From contig NZ_JAJNCX010000001.1 in NCBI RefSeq assembly GCF_021026315.1, positions 372,001-436,000 on the forward strand: a stretch of 64,000 nucleotides of DNA, given 5' to 3'. How positions within the stretch are numbered: position 1 is the stretch's first letter; each line of letters opens with the position of its first letter. The translations under genes and the position numbers were made by a program. Of this stretch, positions 38,712-57,490 are shown one piece after another. The DNA is from Rhizobium sp. C4 (GTDB lineage Bacteria > Pseudomonadota > Alphaproteobacteria > Rhizobiales > Rhizobiaceae). Below the pieces are notes generated by a model, which saw only the letters and a list, made by a program, of their open reading frames with translations, was not told the DNA's origin and made no database searches.

Positions 38712-40811
38712 TCACTTCTGACCGGAATACTTTGCCTGGATTTCCTGTGCGACGTTCGACGGAACCGGCGCGTAATGATCGAAGACCATCGAGTACTGTG
38801 CGCGGCCCTGCGACATGGAGCGCAGGTTGTCGACGTACTTGAACATGTTCGCCAGCGGCACATGTGCCTGAATGACGATCGCGATGCCGCGCTGTTCCTG
38901 GCCCTGGATCTGGCCACGACGGGAGTTCAGGTCGCCGATAACGTCGCCGACATAGTCTTCCGGCGTTACGACTTCGACCTTCATCATCGGCTCGAGGAGC
39001 TGAGCGCCGGCCTTCTTCGCTGCTTCACGGAAGCAGGCGCGGGAAGCGATTTCGAACGCCAGAACCGAAGAGTCAACATCGTGGAAGGCGCCGTCGATGA
39101 GCGTCGCCTTGACGCCGAGCATCGGGAAGCCTGCGAGCGGACCCGAAGACAGAACGCTTTCGATACCCTTCTGAACGCCCGGGATGTATTCCTTCGGAAC
39201 AGCACCGCCGACGATCTTGGATTCGAACTTGAATTCGTCGCCTTCCGGGTTCGGTTCGAAGATGAGCTTGACGCGCGCGAACTGGCCGGTACCACCGGAC
39301 TGCTTCTTGTGCGTGTAGTCTTCTTCGTGCTGACGCGTGATGGTTTCGCGGTAGGCAACCTGCGGAGCACCGACGTTGGCTTCAACCTTGAACTCGCGAC
39401 GCATACGGTCAACGATGATGTCGAGGTGAAGTTCGCCCATGCCAGCGATGATCGTCTGGCCGGATTCCTGGTCGGTCTTGACGCGGAAGGACGGGTCTTC
39501 AGCAGCCAGGCGGTTGAGCGCGAGGCCCATCTTTTCCTGGTCGCCCTTGGACTTCGGCTCGATTGCGATCTGGATAACCGGTTCCGGGAATTCCATGCGC
39601 TCGAGGATAACCGGCTTCAGCGGATCGCAGAGCGTGTCACCCGTCGTCGTTTCCTTGAGGCCAGCCAGAGCAACGATGTCGCCTGCGAAGGCTTCTTCGA
39701 TGTCTTCGCGGCTGTTCGAGTGCATCTGCAGCATGCGGCCGACGCGCTCGCGCTTGTCCTTGACCGTATTGAGAACCGAAACGCCCTTTTCGAGCTTGCC
39801 CGAATAGATGCGGGCGAAGGTCAGCGAACCGACGAAGGGGTCGTTCATGATCTTGAATGCGAGCATGGAAAGCGGCTCGCTGTCATCGGCATGACGCTCG
39901 ATTTCAGCTTCAGTCTTGAAGTCGATGCCCTTGATCGCCGGAATGTCGAGCGGCGAAGGCAGGTAGTCGACAACTGCGTCGAGCAGCGGCTGAACGCCCT
40001 TGTTCTTGAAGGCAGTGCCGCAGAACATCGGGTGGAACTTGACGTCGATCGTGCCGCGACGAACGAGTTCGCGGATCTTGTCGTTGTCGGGCATGACGCC
40101 TTCGAGATAGGCTTCCATCGCTTCTTCGTCGATCTCGACAACCGTCTCGATCAGCTTTTCGCGATATTCTTCAGCCTTGGCCTTCAGGTCAGCCGGGATT
40201 TCAACGACATCCCACTGTGCGCCGAGCGATTCATCGCGCCATACGAGCGCGTTCATCTCGATCAGGTCGACAACGCCGAGGAAGTCGCTTTCAGCGCCGA
40301 TCGGCAGCTGCATAACGACAGCGGTCGCGCCAAGACGGGTCTTGATCATTTCTACCGAACGGTAGAAGTCAGCGCCGGTCTTGTCCATCTTGTTGCAGAA
40401 GATCATGCGCGGAACGTTGTACTTCTCAGCCTGACGCCAGACGGTTTCCGTCTGCGGCTCTACGCCTGCGTTGGCATCGAGAAGGGCAATCGCACCGTCG
40501 AGAACGCGCAGCGAACGTTCGACTTCGATGGTGAAGTCAACGTGGCCGGGGGTGTCGATGATGTTGAAGCGGCGGGTCTTGCCGTCACGGCCCTTCCAGT
40601 AGGTCGTGGTGGCAGCAGACGTGATCGTGATGCCGCGTTCCTGTTCCTGCTCCATCCAGTCCATCGTAGCGGCGCCGTCATGGACTTCGCCGATCTTGTG
40701 GGACTTGCCGGTGTAGTAAAGGATGCGTTCGGTCGTCGTCGTCTTGCCGGCGTCGATATGCGCCATGATACCGAAATTGCGGTAGTCTTCGATTTTATAT
40801 TCGCGGGCCAT
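38712..40811 (-). CDS. fusA: Elongation factor G
   Basis: Translocation GTPase, also acting in ribosome recycling. 699 residues. G1 [15 protein letters not shown] at residue ~18, G3 DTPGHVDF, G4 NKMDKTGAD; domain IV loop with the [16 protein letters not shown]-like segment ([14 protein letters not shown]). A single EF-G of the EF-G1 type; no spd-type change seen. Confidence 0.98.
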   Translation of the reverse strand: MAREYKIEDYRNFGIMAHIDAGKTTTTERILYYTGKSHKIGEVHDGAATMDWMEQEQERGITITSAATTTYWKGRDGKTRRFNIIDTPGHVDFTIEVERSLRVLDGAIALLDANAGVEPQTETVWRQAEKYNVPRMIFCNKMDKTGADFYRSVEMIKTRLGATAVVMQLPIGAESDFLGVVDLIEMNALVWRDESLGAQWDVVEIPADLKAKAEEYREKLIETVVEIDEEAMEAYLEGVMPDNDKIRELVRRGTIDVKFHPMFCGTAFKNKGVQPLLDAVVDYLPSPLDIPAIKGIDFKTEAEIERHADDSEPLSMLAFKIMNDPFVGSLTFARIYSGKLEKGVSVLNTVKDKRERVGRMLQMHSNSREDIEEAFAGDIVALAGLKETTTGDTLCDPLKPVILERMEFPEPVIQIAIEPKSKGDQEKMGLALNRLAAEDPSFRVKTDQESGQTIIAGMGELHLDIIVDRMRREFKVEANVGAPQVAYRETITRQHEEDYTHKKQSGGTGQFARVKLIFEPNPEGDEFKFESKIVGGAVPKEYIPGVQKGIESVLSSGPLAGFPMLGVKATLIDGAFHDVDSSVLAFEIASRACFREAAKKAGAQLLEPMMKVEVVTPEDYVGDVIGDLNSRRGQIQGQEQRGIAIVIQAHVPLANMFKYVDNLRSMSQGRAQYSMVFDHYAPVPSNVAQEIQAKYSGQK

Positions 40812-40835
40812 AGTGGTCTGCCTTCCTTGTCGAGA

Positions 40836-41318
<483 letters not shown>

Positions 41319-41370
41319 TCAACTGTTTTAACGGCCGATGGCGGGACTAGCCCGCCGACCCATGGAATTC

Positions 41371-41742
41371 TTACTTCGGACGCTTCGCGCCGTACTTCGA
41401 ACGACGCTGCTTGCGGTTCTTGACGCCCTGGGTGTCGAGAACGCCGCGGATGATGTGGTAACGCACACCCGGCAAGTCCTTTACGCGGCCGCCGCGGATC
41501 ATGACCACAGAGTGTTCCTGAAGGTTATGGCCTTCACCGGGGATGTAACCGATGACTTCGAAGCCGTTCGTCAGGCGAATCTTGGCAACCTTACGCAGAG
41601 CCGAGTTCGGCTTCTTCGGGGTCGTCGTGTAAACGCGGGTGCATACACCGCGCTTCTGCGGGTTCTGCTGCAGAGCGGGAACCTTGTTGCGCTTAACCTG
41701 TGCCTGGCGTGGCTTGCGGATCAGCTGGTTTACGGTAGGCAT
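41371..41742 (-). CDS. rpsL: 30S ribosomal protein S12
   Basis: 123 residues; decoding-centre protein. The streptomycin-relevant segments [15 protein letters not shown] and [13 protein letters not shown] carry the wild-type lysines, predicting a streptomycin-sensitive ribosome. First gene of the str cluster. Confidence 0.98.
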   Translation of the reverse strand: MPTVNQLIRKPRQAQVKRNKVPALQQNPQKRGVCTRVYTTTPKKPNSALRKVAKIRLTNGFEVIGYIPGEGHNLQEHSVVMIRGGRVKDLPGVRYHIIRGVLDTQGVKNRKQRRSKYGAKRPK

Positions 41743-42233
41743 ATACCCATCCCTTTAAGTCTTGTCTCGTTACCCTCTCGGGCGTTTACACGGGGCACAT
41801 TAATGCGCAAAATCAGGGCTATTCCCCTCAAAAAGGAGAAAGCCCTCGATAAAGCAGAGGACGCCTTGCGACGTCTTGCATGCTGCAATCAATGCTTCGC
41901 GTGCGATATAAGGGCCTTGTTTGAGGTGTCATCCAGAACGAGTCATTCCGAAACAGCCAACCTCACATCGGCTCTGATGGCGTGGCGTTTACTGTCTTAA
42001 GGGGTCACAGTCAAGGCCATCCACGCAATTTTCTTGGAGGCCACCGCGCTGAAAGCCCGGTAACGCGGGCTTTTGAGCCGGAGAATGCGCAAATCTGGTT
42101 GCCGTTTAACAAAAATGCCTGTGTTTCCGCGCCGCTTGCGTTTAAGAATCGCTTAACCCCTTCGCGCGGTCACATCCCGCCGATTCTTCATCCCAAAGGT
42201 TGTCGTTTCGACGCCGATTCTTCGAGGCCCTTC
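41743..42233. other. Divergent spacer upstream of rpsL (491 bp)
   Basis: No convincing gene. The minus strand must carry the str promoter and leader. A leader inverted repeat AGGGCT...AGCCCT (about 41835-41870) lies in the rpsL 5' region with imperfect pairing. An open frame on the plus strand continues upstream of the ATG at 42234 to 41982 but lacks protein-like composition. Confidence 0.5.
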
Positions 42234-42521
42234 ATGAATACTCCCGACAACGACAACATTGCCGATCTTCCGCTCGTCTTCATCATTATCGGAAAGGCGT
42301 ATATCAAGGAAGGTGAAGGTGTCGACATTCACGTCATGCTGACCGCACCGGATGACGACACGGCGGTGCGCACGACGCTGAACGCGCTGGCCGATGAAGG
42401 CTTCATCGAGGCCGATCTCGACCAGATCGGGACCCTGACCGAAATTCCGGTAGACGAGCCGCATGCCTCCGCCTTCCAGGGTGCCCTGGAAGGCGAAGTC
42501 GCCATCATACGGTTTGCGTGA
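42234..42521 (+). CDS. Conserved-looking acidic 95-residue protein, function unknown
   Basis: 95 residues from the ATG at 42234 (GAGG 7 nt upstream). Acidic, with alternating strands and helices (PLVFIIIGKAYIKEGEGVDIHVML, two pieces; then ALADEGFIEADLDQIGTL and GEVAIIRFA), suggesting a compact alpha/beta fold. No catalytic motif recognised. It ends 17 bp inside the convergent methyltransferase gene. Codon pattern looks like the neighbours, so I judge it real. Confidence 0.7.
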   Translation: MNTPDNDNIADLPLVFIIIGKAYIKEGEGVDIHVMLTAPDDDTAVRTTLNALADEGFIEADLDQIGTLTEIPVDEPHASAFQGALEGEVAIIRFA

Positions 42522-43557
42522 CGACTTTCACCCGGCCTGCCTCGTCCGCCAGGACGCCGGCGGCCGGGGCCATTCCCTTTTGAGCAGTGTCGCTGGACAA
42601 TCGCCGTGCAAAGTGCCGCGCAATCGCGGCATTGTCGCGGAAGGCGGCGCCTGCAACGACCTCTGAGAGGCGCTCGGACATGCGCTTGCCAAAGCGCAGC
42701 AGAGAACGGCTTCCCCTGCCCTCCGGAACGACATTCGCGTAGTGATCCGCCATCACCTGGCGCATCCGGTCCGCCTCGCGGGCCATGACGCCCGCATCGA
42801 ATGTCACGACACCCGGCGCCCGCATGAAAAACACGCCTGTCGTTCCGGCGCAGCGCCCTGCAGTCGATGGCGCTTCGACAAGCCCGGCGAGACCCGCAGC
42901 GACGCGGAGCGTGAACGGGTTGAAGTTGAAGATATGGCCGAAGTGAAACAACCTGCCCTTGAGCTTGCGCTGCGCGTCGTCGGCGATGTCCGGCACTTCC
43001 ACATAGAGCACGCCATCCTCGGCCAGCATCCCGGCGAGATGTCTCAGCGTGACGACCGGCTCGGGCAGATGTTCGAGAACATGGCTGAGCCGAATGAGAT
43101 CGAACCGGTCGCTGGAAAAGTCGAAGTCCTCCAGCCTGCCCGTCCTGACCTCCAGACCGAGATCTTCCCGGCAGTAGCCGGCGTAGTCGATGTTCGGCTC
43201 GACGCCGCGTGTCGCGATGCCAGAGGCCTTTGCGAGATAGAGAAACTCGCCGCTGCCCGCGCCGATGTCGATGCAGGTCCGGACTTTGCCATAAACGTCC
43301 GCAAAGGTCCGGAAATGCCGCAGGGTGCGGCCAAAATTGCGCCAGACCTGGCGTTTGCGCGGTTTGCTGGCACCCTTGTATTCCCTCCGGTAGTGCTGGG
43401 CGTAGAATTGCGCCAGCGTTTCCATGTCCGGAATAGGATCATTGGTTACCACGCCACATCCTTTGCACCGCACCGTGACGAGTGGCTTTCCATGACGGTC
43501 AAAGCGCGAAACAATATCTTTGGCGGCAGAGCGGCATAGCTGGCAATTATCGGTCAT
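42505..43557 (-). CDS. Zinc-finger SAM-dependent methyltransferase (class I)
   Basis: 350 residues from the ATG at 43557 (GGGGGG upstream). An N-terminal four-cysteine site (CQLC at residues 5-8 and CKGC about 25 later) is followed by a class I methyltransferase fold: motif I IDIGAGSGEFLYLAKASG (around residue 95), the acidic ribose-binding end of strand 2 (GVEPN), then LIRLSHVLEHLPEP. This layout (zinc site plus Methyltransf_23 type) occurs in enzymes acting on sugars in polysaccharide synthesis and in small-molecule methylation. The substrate cannot be inferred. Isolated between rpsL and rpoC. Confidence 0.82.
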   Translation of the reverse strand: MTDNCQLCRSAAKDIVSRFDRHGKPLVTVRCKGCGVVTNDPIPDMETLAQFYAQHYRREYKGASKPRKRQVWRNFGRTLRHFRTFADVYGKVRTCIDIGAGSGEFLYLAKASGIATRGVEPNIDYAGYCREDLGLEVRTGRLEDFDFSSDRFDLIRLSHVLEHLPEPVVTLRHLAGMLAEDGVLYVEVPDIADDAQRKLKGRLFHFGHIFNFNPFTLRVAAGLAGLVEAPSTAGRCAGTTGVFFMRAPGVVTFDAGVMAREADRMRQVMADHYANVVPEGRGSRSLLRFGKRMSERLSEVVAGAAFRDNAAIARHFARRLSSDTAQKGMAPAAGVLADEAGRVKVVTQTV

Positions 43558-43732
43558 CAGGCCCCCCCAGGCCATCAGCGTGCAATAATTACAAAGTGAA
43601 ATGAAATCCCCCTCCTGTCGAGAGTTGAAGGGGCATTTCCTGCGAAAAATCGTTTACTCCCCAGGACGCAGCAACCAAGCCTCAGCAGCAGACTACGCCT
43701 CGACCTTCAACCCACCTCCACAATCAACAAAC

Positions 43733-43766
43733 AAAGAGGCCGCCGGATCGCTCCGGCGGCCTCTTT
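43733..43766 (-). terminator. Terminator of the rpoBC operon
   Basis: Perfect 15-bp stem (43733-43747 with 43752-43766), 4-nt loop, 24 nt past the rpoC stop, followed on the minus strand by GTTTGTTG after the stem's own CTCTTT. Confidence 0.92.
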
Positions 43767-43789
43767 CATTTCGGGATCTTTCGACCGGC

Positions 43790-48001
<4,212 letters not shown>

Positions 48002-48148
48002 GCCTGTCTCCTTGTCGGGCCGTCTAGGCCCATTCGCAACCGCGACCGGTCAAATACCCGGGAACCGGTGGGTTGCTCTGTAAAACGTGATAGCCGCGAA
48101 TTGCGGCAACAATCCCCTCGCCCGCCTCTCAAGGCCTGGTCCGGAGAA

Positions 48149-48172
48149 CCACGCGCCGTTTCCGGCGCGTGG
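48149..48172 (-). other. Hairpin in the rpoB-rpoC spacer
   Basis: 9-bp GC-only-type stem (48149-48157 with 48164-48172), 6-nt loop, 8 nt after the rpoB stop. No T-run, so probably not a full terminator; it may protect the rpoB 3' end or mark a processing site. Confidence 0.5.
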
Positions 48173-48180
48173 CCCACATT

Positions 48181-52323
<4,143 letters not shown>

Positions 52324-52483
52324 CGTCGCTCCTTCAAATCTATGCATCCGGGCCTGCAACGGACGGAAAACACTGGCCAGGTGGCTCCGTCGATATAGGT
52401 TCGATCAAACTCGTTCGAAGAGACAAGCCATCTGGCCGGATTGCCGGATGCTTGGCCTTCGAACCATCCTCTTGAAGAACCCA

Positions 52484-52515
52484 TTACCCAAAAGCCCGGC
52501 GGGGCTTTTGGGTAA
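52484..52515 (-). other. Strong hairpin in the rplL-rpoB spacer (attenuator candidate)
   Basis: 14-bp perfect stem (52484-52497 with 52502-52515) with a 4-nt loop, 62 nt past rplL. The stem itself contains GCTTTTGGG but no T-run follows on the minus strand. E. coli has a partial terminator and RNase III site in the same gap; an equal role here is inference. Confidence 0.6.
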
Positions 52516-52577
52516 AAAGTTCCAGATCGGAAACGTTCGGGGAAAGGCGGATAAACCGCCCTTCCCCGAAGCGCATA

Positions 52578-52955
<378 letters not shown>

Positions 52956-53014
52956 TTTCTTAGTTCCTTAGTGTTCGGTTCGAACTGTTTGGTTAAATGC
53001 AGCAAAAAACCGCC

Positions 53015-53533
53015 TTATGCGGCTTCGTCCTTCTTGGCATACGCAGCAAACACGCGAGCAAGCTGGCTGGCCGGAGCCTGAACCACACCTGCGATGCGCG
53101 TAGCGGGCGTCTGGATCATGCCCAGGAGCTTTGCACGCAGCTCGTCGAGAGACGGGAGTGTCGCAAGCGACTTCACACCGTTCGCGTCGAGCGCGGTCGA
53201 GCCCATGGAACCACCGAGAATAACGAGCTTGTCGTTGGTCTTGGCGTAGTCCATGACTACCTTCGGAGCCGTGATCGGATCAGCGGCATACGCGATCAGC
53301 GTCTGCCCCTTGAAAAGATCCGTCATCGTTTCCGCATGCGTACCCTGAAGAGCGATCTTGGCCAGGCGGTTCTTCGCGACTTTGACGGTGCCGCCAGCTG
53401 CGCGCATCTTCGAACGGAAGTCGTTCATTTGCGCAACGGTGACGCCGGCGTAGTGGGCCACGACAACCGAGCCCGAAGCCTTGAAGACTTCGTTCAGTTC
53501 CGTGACGAATTCGCGTTTTTCCGCTCTTTCCAC
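53015..53533 (-). CDS. rplJ: 50S ribosomal protein L10
   Basis: Base of the L12 stalk. 172 residues. It begins with GTG at 53533 (GGAGATAGGCA upstream). The N-terminal L10 domain ([20 protein letters not shown]) is followed by a C-terminal helix that carries L12 dimers. In E. coli L10 controls its own operon through the leader; a 330-bp leader is present here. Confidence 0.97.
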   Translation of the reverse strand: MERAEKREFVTELNEVFKASGSVVVAHYAGVTVAQMNDFRSKMRAAGGTVKVAKNRLAKIALQGTHAETMTDLFKGQTLIAYAADPITAPKVVMDYAKTNDKLVILGGSMGSTALDANGVKSLATLPSLDELRAKLLGMIQTPATRIAGVVQAPASQLARVFAAYAKKDEAA

Positions 53534-53863
53534 TGCCTATCTCCAGTTGGCCGTTCCCGAAACCCGGGTTACGGCCGGTTACCTTTTGCCGCTCAAGGAT
53601 CGGAGTGACCCATGAGCAACGCTCGAGGATCCTGTCCCCTCGCGCCCGGAAAACCGGAACACAAGGCAACCGAGGTTCGAACCGGACAATGCCGCCATCC
53701 AGCGGGAAAATCCGTTCTTACCCGTCTCATGCAGGCCACTTGATTAAGGTCGCCCACCTGCAATCTCGGACAGGAATTCCGGGTTTGACCCCGGAAATTC
53801 CGGCCCCTCAGTGAGGCCGGAAACTTTTCAAAGCCTTCTTTCCAGAAAGCTCAAACTTTAAAA
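53534..53863 (-). promoter_or_regulatory. rplA-rplJ spacer: rplJ leader with two hairpins (330 bp)
   Basis: No gene seen. Next to the rplA end there are two stem-loops: 53798-53805 with 53815-53822 (8 bp), and an imperfect one around 53773-53799 (GGAATTCCGGG with CCCGGAAATTCC, one bulge). The first could end the rplKA transcript; the rest is long enough for an L10-type leader, whose kink-turn I cannot verify by eye. Confidence 0.45.
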
Positions 53864-54559
53864 TCAGGCCGTAACGGTCGAGATTTCGACCTTCACGCCC
53901 GGGCCCATCGTCGAGGAGATCGCGACCTTCTTGACGTAGTTGCCCTTGGCGCCAGCCGGCTTCGCCTTGATGACGGCGTCGGCGAATGCCTTGATGTTTT
54001 CTTCCAGCGCCTTGGCGTCGAAGGATGCCTTGCCAACGCCAGCGTGGATGATACCGGCCTTTTCAACGCGGAATTCAACTGCGCCGCCCTTGGAGGCTTC
54101 AACAGCAGACTTCACGTCCATGGTCACGGTGCCAACCTTCGGGTTCGGCATCATGCCGCGCGGGCCGAGAACCTTACCGAGACGACCGACGAGCGGCATC
54201 ATGTCCGGGGTCGCGATGCAGCGATCGAAGTCGATCTTGCCGCCCTGGACGATTTCAACGAGGTCTTCAGCGCCGACGATGTCAGCGCCTGCAGCCTTGG
54301 CTTCGTCAGCCTTGGCGCCACGTGCAAAAACAGCAACGCGAACCGTACGGCCCGTGCCGTTCGGCAGGTTGACAACGCCGCGGACCATCTGGTCGGCGTG
54401 GCGCGGGTCAACGCCGAGGTTCATCGCGATTTCAACGGTTTCGTCGAACTTGGCGACAGCGCGTTCCTTGACCATCGAAATGGCTTCGGACAGGCCGTAC
54501 ATCTTGTTCGGGTCAACACCTTCGCGGGTCTTCTGAATGCGCTTTGCGAGCTTAGCCAT
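53864..54559 (-). CDS. rplA: 50S ribosomal protein L1
   Basis: 231 residues from the ATG at 54559 (GAGG 10 nt upstream; the TTG at 54568 is too near that site). E-site stalk protein and, in E. coli, repressor of rplKA. Signature [20 protein letters not shown] around residue 120. 5 bp after rplK. Confidence 0.97.
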   Translation of the reverse strand: MAKLAKRIQKTREGVDPNKMYGLSEAISMVKERAVAKFDETVEIAMNLGVDPRHADQMVRGVVNLPNGTGRTVRVAVFARGAKADEAKAAGADIVGAEDLVEIVQGGKIDFDRCIATPDMMPLVGRLGKVLGPRGMMPNPKVGTVTMDVKSAVEASKGGAVEFRVEKAGIIHAGVGKASFDAKALEENIKAFADAVIKAKPAGAKGNYVKKVAISSTMGPGVKVEISTVTA

Positions 54560-54564
54560 ATCGA

Positions 54565-54993
54565 TCAACCCTCTACCTGGAGGCCCATCGAACGGGCAGA
54601 GCCCTCGACCATGGCCATCGCGCCTTCGATATCGGCGGCGTTGAGATCCTTCATCTTGGCTTCAGCGATCGTGCGGATCTTGTCGCGCGAGATCGAACCA
54701 GCAGAAGCCTTGCCCGGGGTCTTGGAACCCGACTTGATCTTCGCTTCCTTCTTGAGGAAGTAGGAGACCGGGGGCTGCTTCATCGCAAACGTGAAGGACT
54801 TGTCCTGGTAATAGGTGATGACGACCGGGATCGGCATGCCCTTTTCCATTTCCTGCGTAGCGGCATTGAACGCCTTGCAGAATTCCATGATGTTTACGCC
54901 ACGCTGACCGAGTGCCGGACCGATCGGCGGGGACGGATTTGCCGAACCTGCCGGGACCTGCAGCTTGATCTGGCCTGCAACTTTCTTAGCCAT
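54565..54993 (-). CDS. rplK: 50S ribosomal protein L11
   Basis: 142 residues, as in E. coli. GTPase-centre protein, needed for RelA sensing. [16 protein letters not shown], then the proline-rich [20 protein letters not shown], are diagnostic. The 149-bp spacer before it separates it from nusG. Confidence 0.98.
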   Translation of the reverse strand: MAKKVAGQIKLQVPAGSANPSPPIGPALGQRGVNIMEFCKAFNAATQEMEKGMPIPVVITYYQDKSFTFAMKQPPVSYFLKKEAKIKSGSKTPGKASAGSISRDKIRTIAEAKMKDLNAADIEGAMAMVEGSARSMGLQVEG

Positions 54994-55142
54994 TTCTCTG
55001 CCTTTCCAAATGCGCCTTTTGGGGCGCGCTATGCCGGCAATGCCGGCGGCTGCGGTTGCGTGGTGCGGCGATTAACGGGACCGGCTAAAGCCCCTCGCCT
55101 TCCACGCGCTGAATGAACGGACGAAACCGTCCGCCCAAAACC

Positions 55143-55679
55143 TTAAAGCTTCTCGACCTGGCCGTATTCCAGCTCGACCGGCGTTGCGCGGCCGAAGATC
55201 GAGACTTCGACCTTGAGGCGCGAACGCTCTTCATCGACATCCTGAACCGTACCGTTGAACGATGCGAACGGACCGTCGGAAACGCGAACCTGCTCGCCGA
55301 TCTCGAACGAGACAGACGGCTTCGGACGCTCGACGCCGTCCTGCACCTGATTGAGGATGCGGTCGGCTTCGCTATCCGGGATCGGAACCGGCTTGGAGTC
55401 GGAACCCAGGAAACCGGTGACCTTCGGCGTGTTCTTGATCAGGTGAAACGCCTCATCCGTGAGGTTGGCGCGCACCAGAACGTAACCGGGGAAGAACTTG
55501 CGCTCGCTGTCGACCTTGCGGCCGCGGCGCACTTCAACAACCTTCTCGGTCGGAACGAGGATCTTTTCGAACAGATGGCTCAAGCCCTTCTGGCGAGCCT
55601 TGTTCTCGATATCCTCGGCGACCTTCTTTTCGAAATTCGAATAAGCGTGGACAATATACCAGCGCGCAGCCATCTTCAT
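55143..55679 (-). CDS. nusG: Transcription termination/antitermination factor NusG
   Basis: 178 residues if the ATG at 55679 is used (AAGG 5 nt upstream); the ATG two codons later (MAARWY) is the other option. The NGN domain has WYIVHAYSNFEKKV and the RNAP-binding FFPGYVLVRAN; the KOW domain has VRVSDGPFASFNGTVQDVD. Couples polymerase to Rho or to S10. 10 bp after secE. Confidence 0.97.
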   Translation of the reverse strand: MKMAARWYIVHAYSNFEKKVAEDIENKARQKGLSHLFEKILVPTEKVVEVRRGRKVDSERKFFPGYVLVRANLTDEAFHLIKNTPKVTGFLGSDSKPVPIPDSEADRILNQVQDGVERPKPSVSFEIGEQVRVSDGPFASFNGTVQDVDEERSRLKVEVSIFGRATPVELEYGQVEKL

Positions 55680-55689
55680 ATCCGCCTTA

Positions 55690-55890
55690 TTACTTGCCAA
55701 CATTCAGCACGAGGCCGACGAGCAGGCCGAAGAGCTGGTCTGCGCCAAAGAAGAACGCAGCCGCGAAGAAAGCCATGGCAAACACCATCAGCGTCGAGAT
55801 CACCGTCTCGCGCTGGCTGGGCCACGTTACTTTGAGCGTTTCAGCGCGAACCTGCTGCAGAAACGTGAAAGGGTTCATCTTCGATGCCAT
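55690..55890 (-). CDS. secE: Protein translocase subunit SecE
   Basis: 66 residues, the short single-helix form, against 127 in E. coli. The amphipathic helix with TLKVTWPSQRETVISTLMV (residues ~18-36) is the SecE signature; one membrane helix follows. Pairs with SecY. Directly upstream of nusG. Confidence 0.95.
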   Translation of the reverse strand: MASKMNPFTFLQQVRAETLKVTWPSQRETVISTLMVFAMAFFAAAFFFGADQLFGLLVGLVLNVGK

Positions 55891-56052
55891 TGATGCCTAC
55901 GCCATTAAGGCGCGTAAAGCTGTTCGTCCAGCCCGACGCGCCGCGTGTCTGTTTTACCGCTACATAAACGGCGAATCTCTCGAATACAAGAGCAATACGA
56001 CATTTGTTTTGCGGTTTTGCTCGGGGTGGCCGTTTTCACTTTGCTTTGCAAA

Positions 56053-56128
<76 letters not shown>

Positions 56129-56339
56129 ACAAAGGCTGCAAGGAACGCAAGCCGCATCCCGAACGAGGGCGTACATATTCAAGTTGCTCGCGAATGACAA
56201 GCGTCTTTCGGCACTTGTGCAGATTTTCTTGCCCCTCCCCGATCACAGCCCGGCTTTGCCAAATGTCGCCGGACGGTGATACACTCGACGGCTCATGATG
56301 TGAGTTGGTGCTGTCGAGTTGAAACCGGGGAGGAAGACC

Positions 56340-56693
56340 ATGGTTCAGTTTCGCGACCAGATGATTGCGCAATCGCGCTTCGACGATGTCGATCTGGAAA
56401 GTTCCGAGTTCTACAATGTCAATCTCGACAAGGCCTCGGTGGTCAATGCCAGCGCCTGCGATGCGGCGTTTACCGATGTGATGATGTCGAATGCGACATT
56501 CGGCCATGTCTGCCTGACCGCGGCGACGCTCCGCGATGTCGATCTGTCGGCGTCACGGCTCGAGAATGTGAACCTCTCGAACGTCGACATCCGCTCCGCC
56601 AAGATCGAGGGACTGAGGATCAACGGTCATTTGATCAGCGACCTCATCGCACTGAAGGACAAGGCCGGCGACACCGCCTGGATCACCACTTGA
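56340..56693 (+). CDS. Pentapeptide-repeat protein
   Basis: 117 residues from the ATG at 56340 (GGAGG 7 nt upstream). Residues ~15-95 show A(N/D)LxX-type repeats: RFDDVDLESSEFYNVNL, ASVVNA, ATLRDVDLSASRLENVNL, DIRSAKIEGL, predicted to form a short right-handed beta helix. Such proteins include DNA mimics that shield gyrase, but most are unassigned. It overlaps the next gene by 11 bp tail to tail. Confidence 0.82.
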   Translation: MVQFRDQMIAQSRFDDVDLESSEFYNVNLDKASVVNASACDAAFTDVMMSNATFGHVCLTAATLRDVDLSASRLENVNLSNVDIRSAKIEGLRINGHLISDLIALKDKAGDTAWITT

Positions 56694-57321
56694 CCGAATA
56701 GTCGAATCGCAGGCTGGCCGTCGGCTGCCGGTCGGTCTCGGTGAGGCTCGCCGTCACCGTTGCCCGGCGGGTGAGCTTCTTCTCGATGGAGATCGCCTTG
56801 GTGAAGGTGCGCGCACCACTATCGGCAACGCCCGTCGTCGCGAAGGCGGCGCCGAGATCCGGAAACTCCAGGCGGAATGTCTGGGAGGCCGCAATCCCGG
56901 CCTTCCCTTCCGCTCCGGCGCTCAGCGCAACGGTCCGGCGGCTGACAACGTCCATGGCTGCCGTCTCGATCCAGCTGCGTTTCTCGGACAGGAGGAAGCG
57001 GGCCCGTCCGGCATTGGCGTCATAGTCCATGGCTGCCTGCGTGGTGCGCAGCGATGCGGGAGACCTGGAGCTGTGCAACAGGATCGATCCCCAGATGGAA
57101 AGCGGGACAGACGAAATTGCCCCGGCATCATCCGCCAGAACCTCGGTCGTCACGCCCGCGGTCGGCTCCATGGTGCTGGAGCCCTGCAAACCGGTCCGCA
57201 GCTTCAGACCGTTGTCGCCGATGCGCGACACGTCCCAGATGAGCGGGCGATTGTCGGCATGCGCTTCGCAGGCACTGAATGCGACGAGTGCGAGCGCCGC
57301 AACGAGATATTTGTTCCGCAT
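56683..57321 (-). CDS. Exported protein of unknown function, beta-rich
   Basis: 212 residues. Signal peptide at residues 1-22 (cleavage likely after AHA); Cys18 lies in FSAC, a poor lipobox. The rest is predicted mostly beta, and the C-terminus alternates and ends in SLRFDYSVKW, an aromatic end as found in outer-membrane barrel proteins. No family recognised. Convergent with the pentapeptide gene, 11-bp overlap. Confidence 0.7.
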   Translation of the reverse strand: MRNKYLVAALALVAFSACEAHADNRPLIWDVSRIGDNGLKLRTGLQGSSTMEPTAGVTTEVLADDAGAISSVPLSIWGSILLHSSRSPASLRTTQAAMDYDANAGRARFLLSEKRSWIETAAMDVVSRRTVALSAGAEGKAGIAASQTFRLEFPDLGAAFATTGVADSGARTFTKAISIEKKLTRRATVTASLTETDRQPTASLRFDYSVKW

Positions 57322-57490
57322 GAAGCCGGTTTCCTGCCTTCAGGTTTTCGGCGGCCTCCTCAGATCGGAGACCGCGCGTTGTCCTCCCCGGTTCGGCAGG
57401 AAGTGTAGACCGAGAAGCGGTTAACAAACAGCAAATTTGCTGCAATGCGGGATATTCTATCCACACGTTGCAGCGATGCCACCCTGCGCC

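Noticed and set aside
41835-41870. Inverted repeat AGGGCT/AGCCCT in the rpsL leader as an S7- or S12-type control site
   Set aside because: Pairing beyond six bases is imperfect and nothing matches a known str operon regulatory fold; noted only in the spacer description.
41982-42233. Upstream extension of the 95-residue protein's frame to 41982
   Set aside because: No ribosome site, unlikely composition, and a good start signal exists at 42234.
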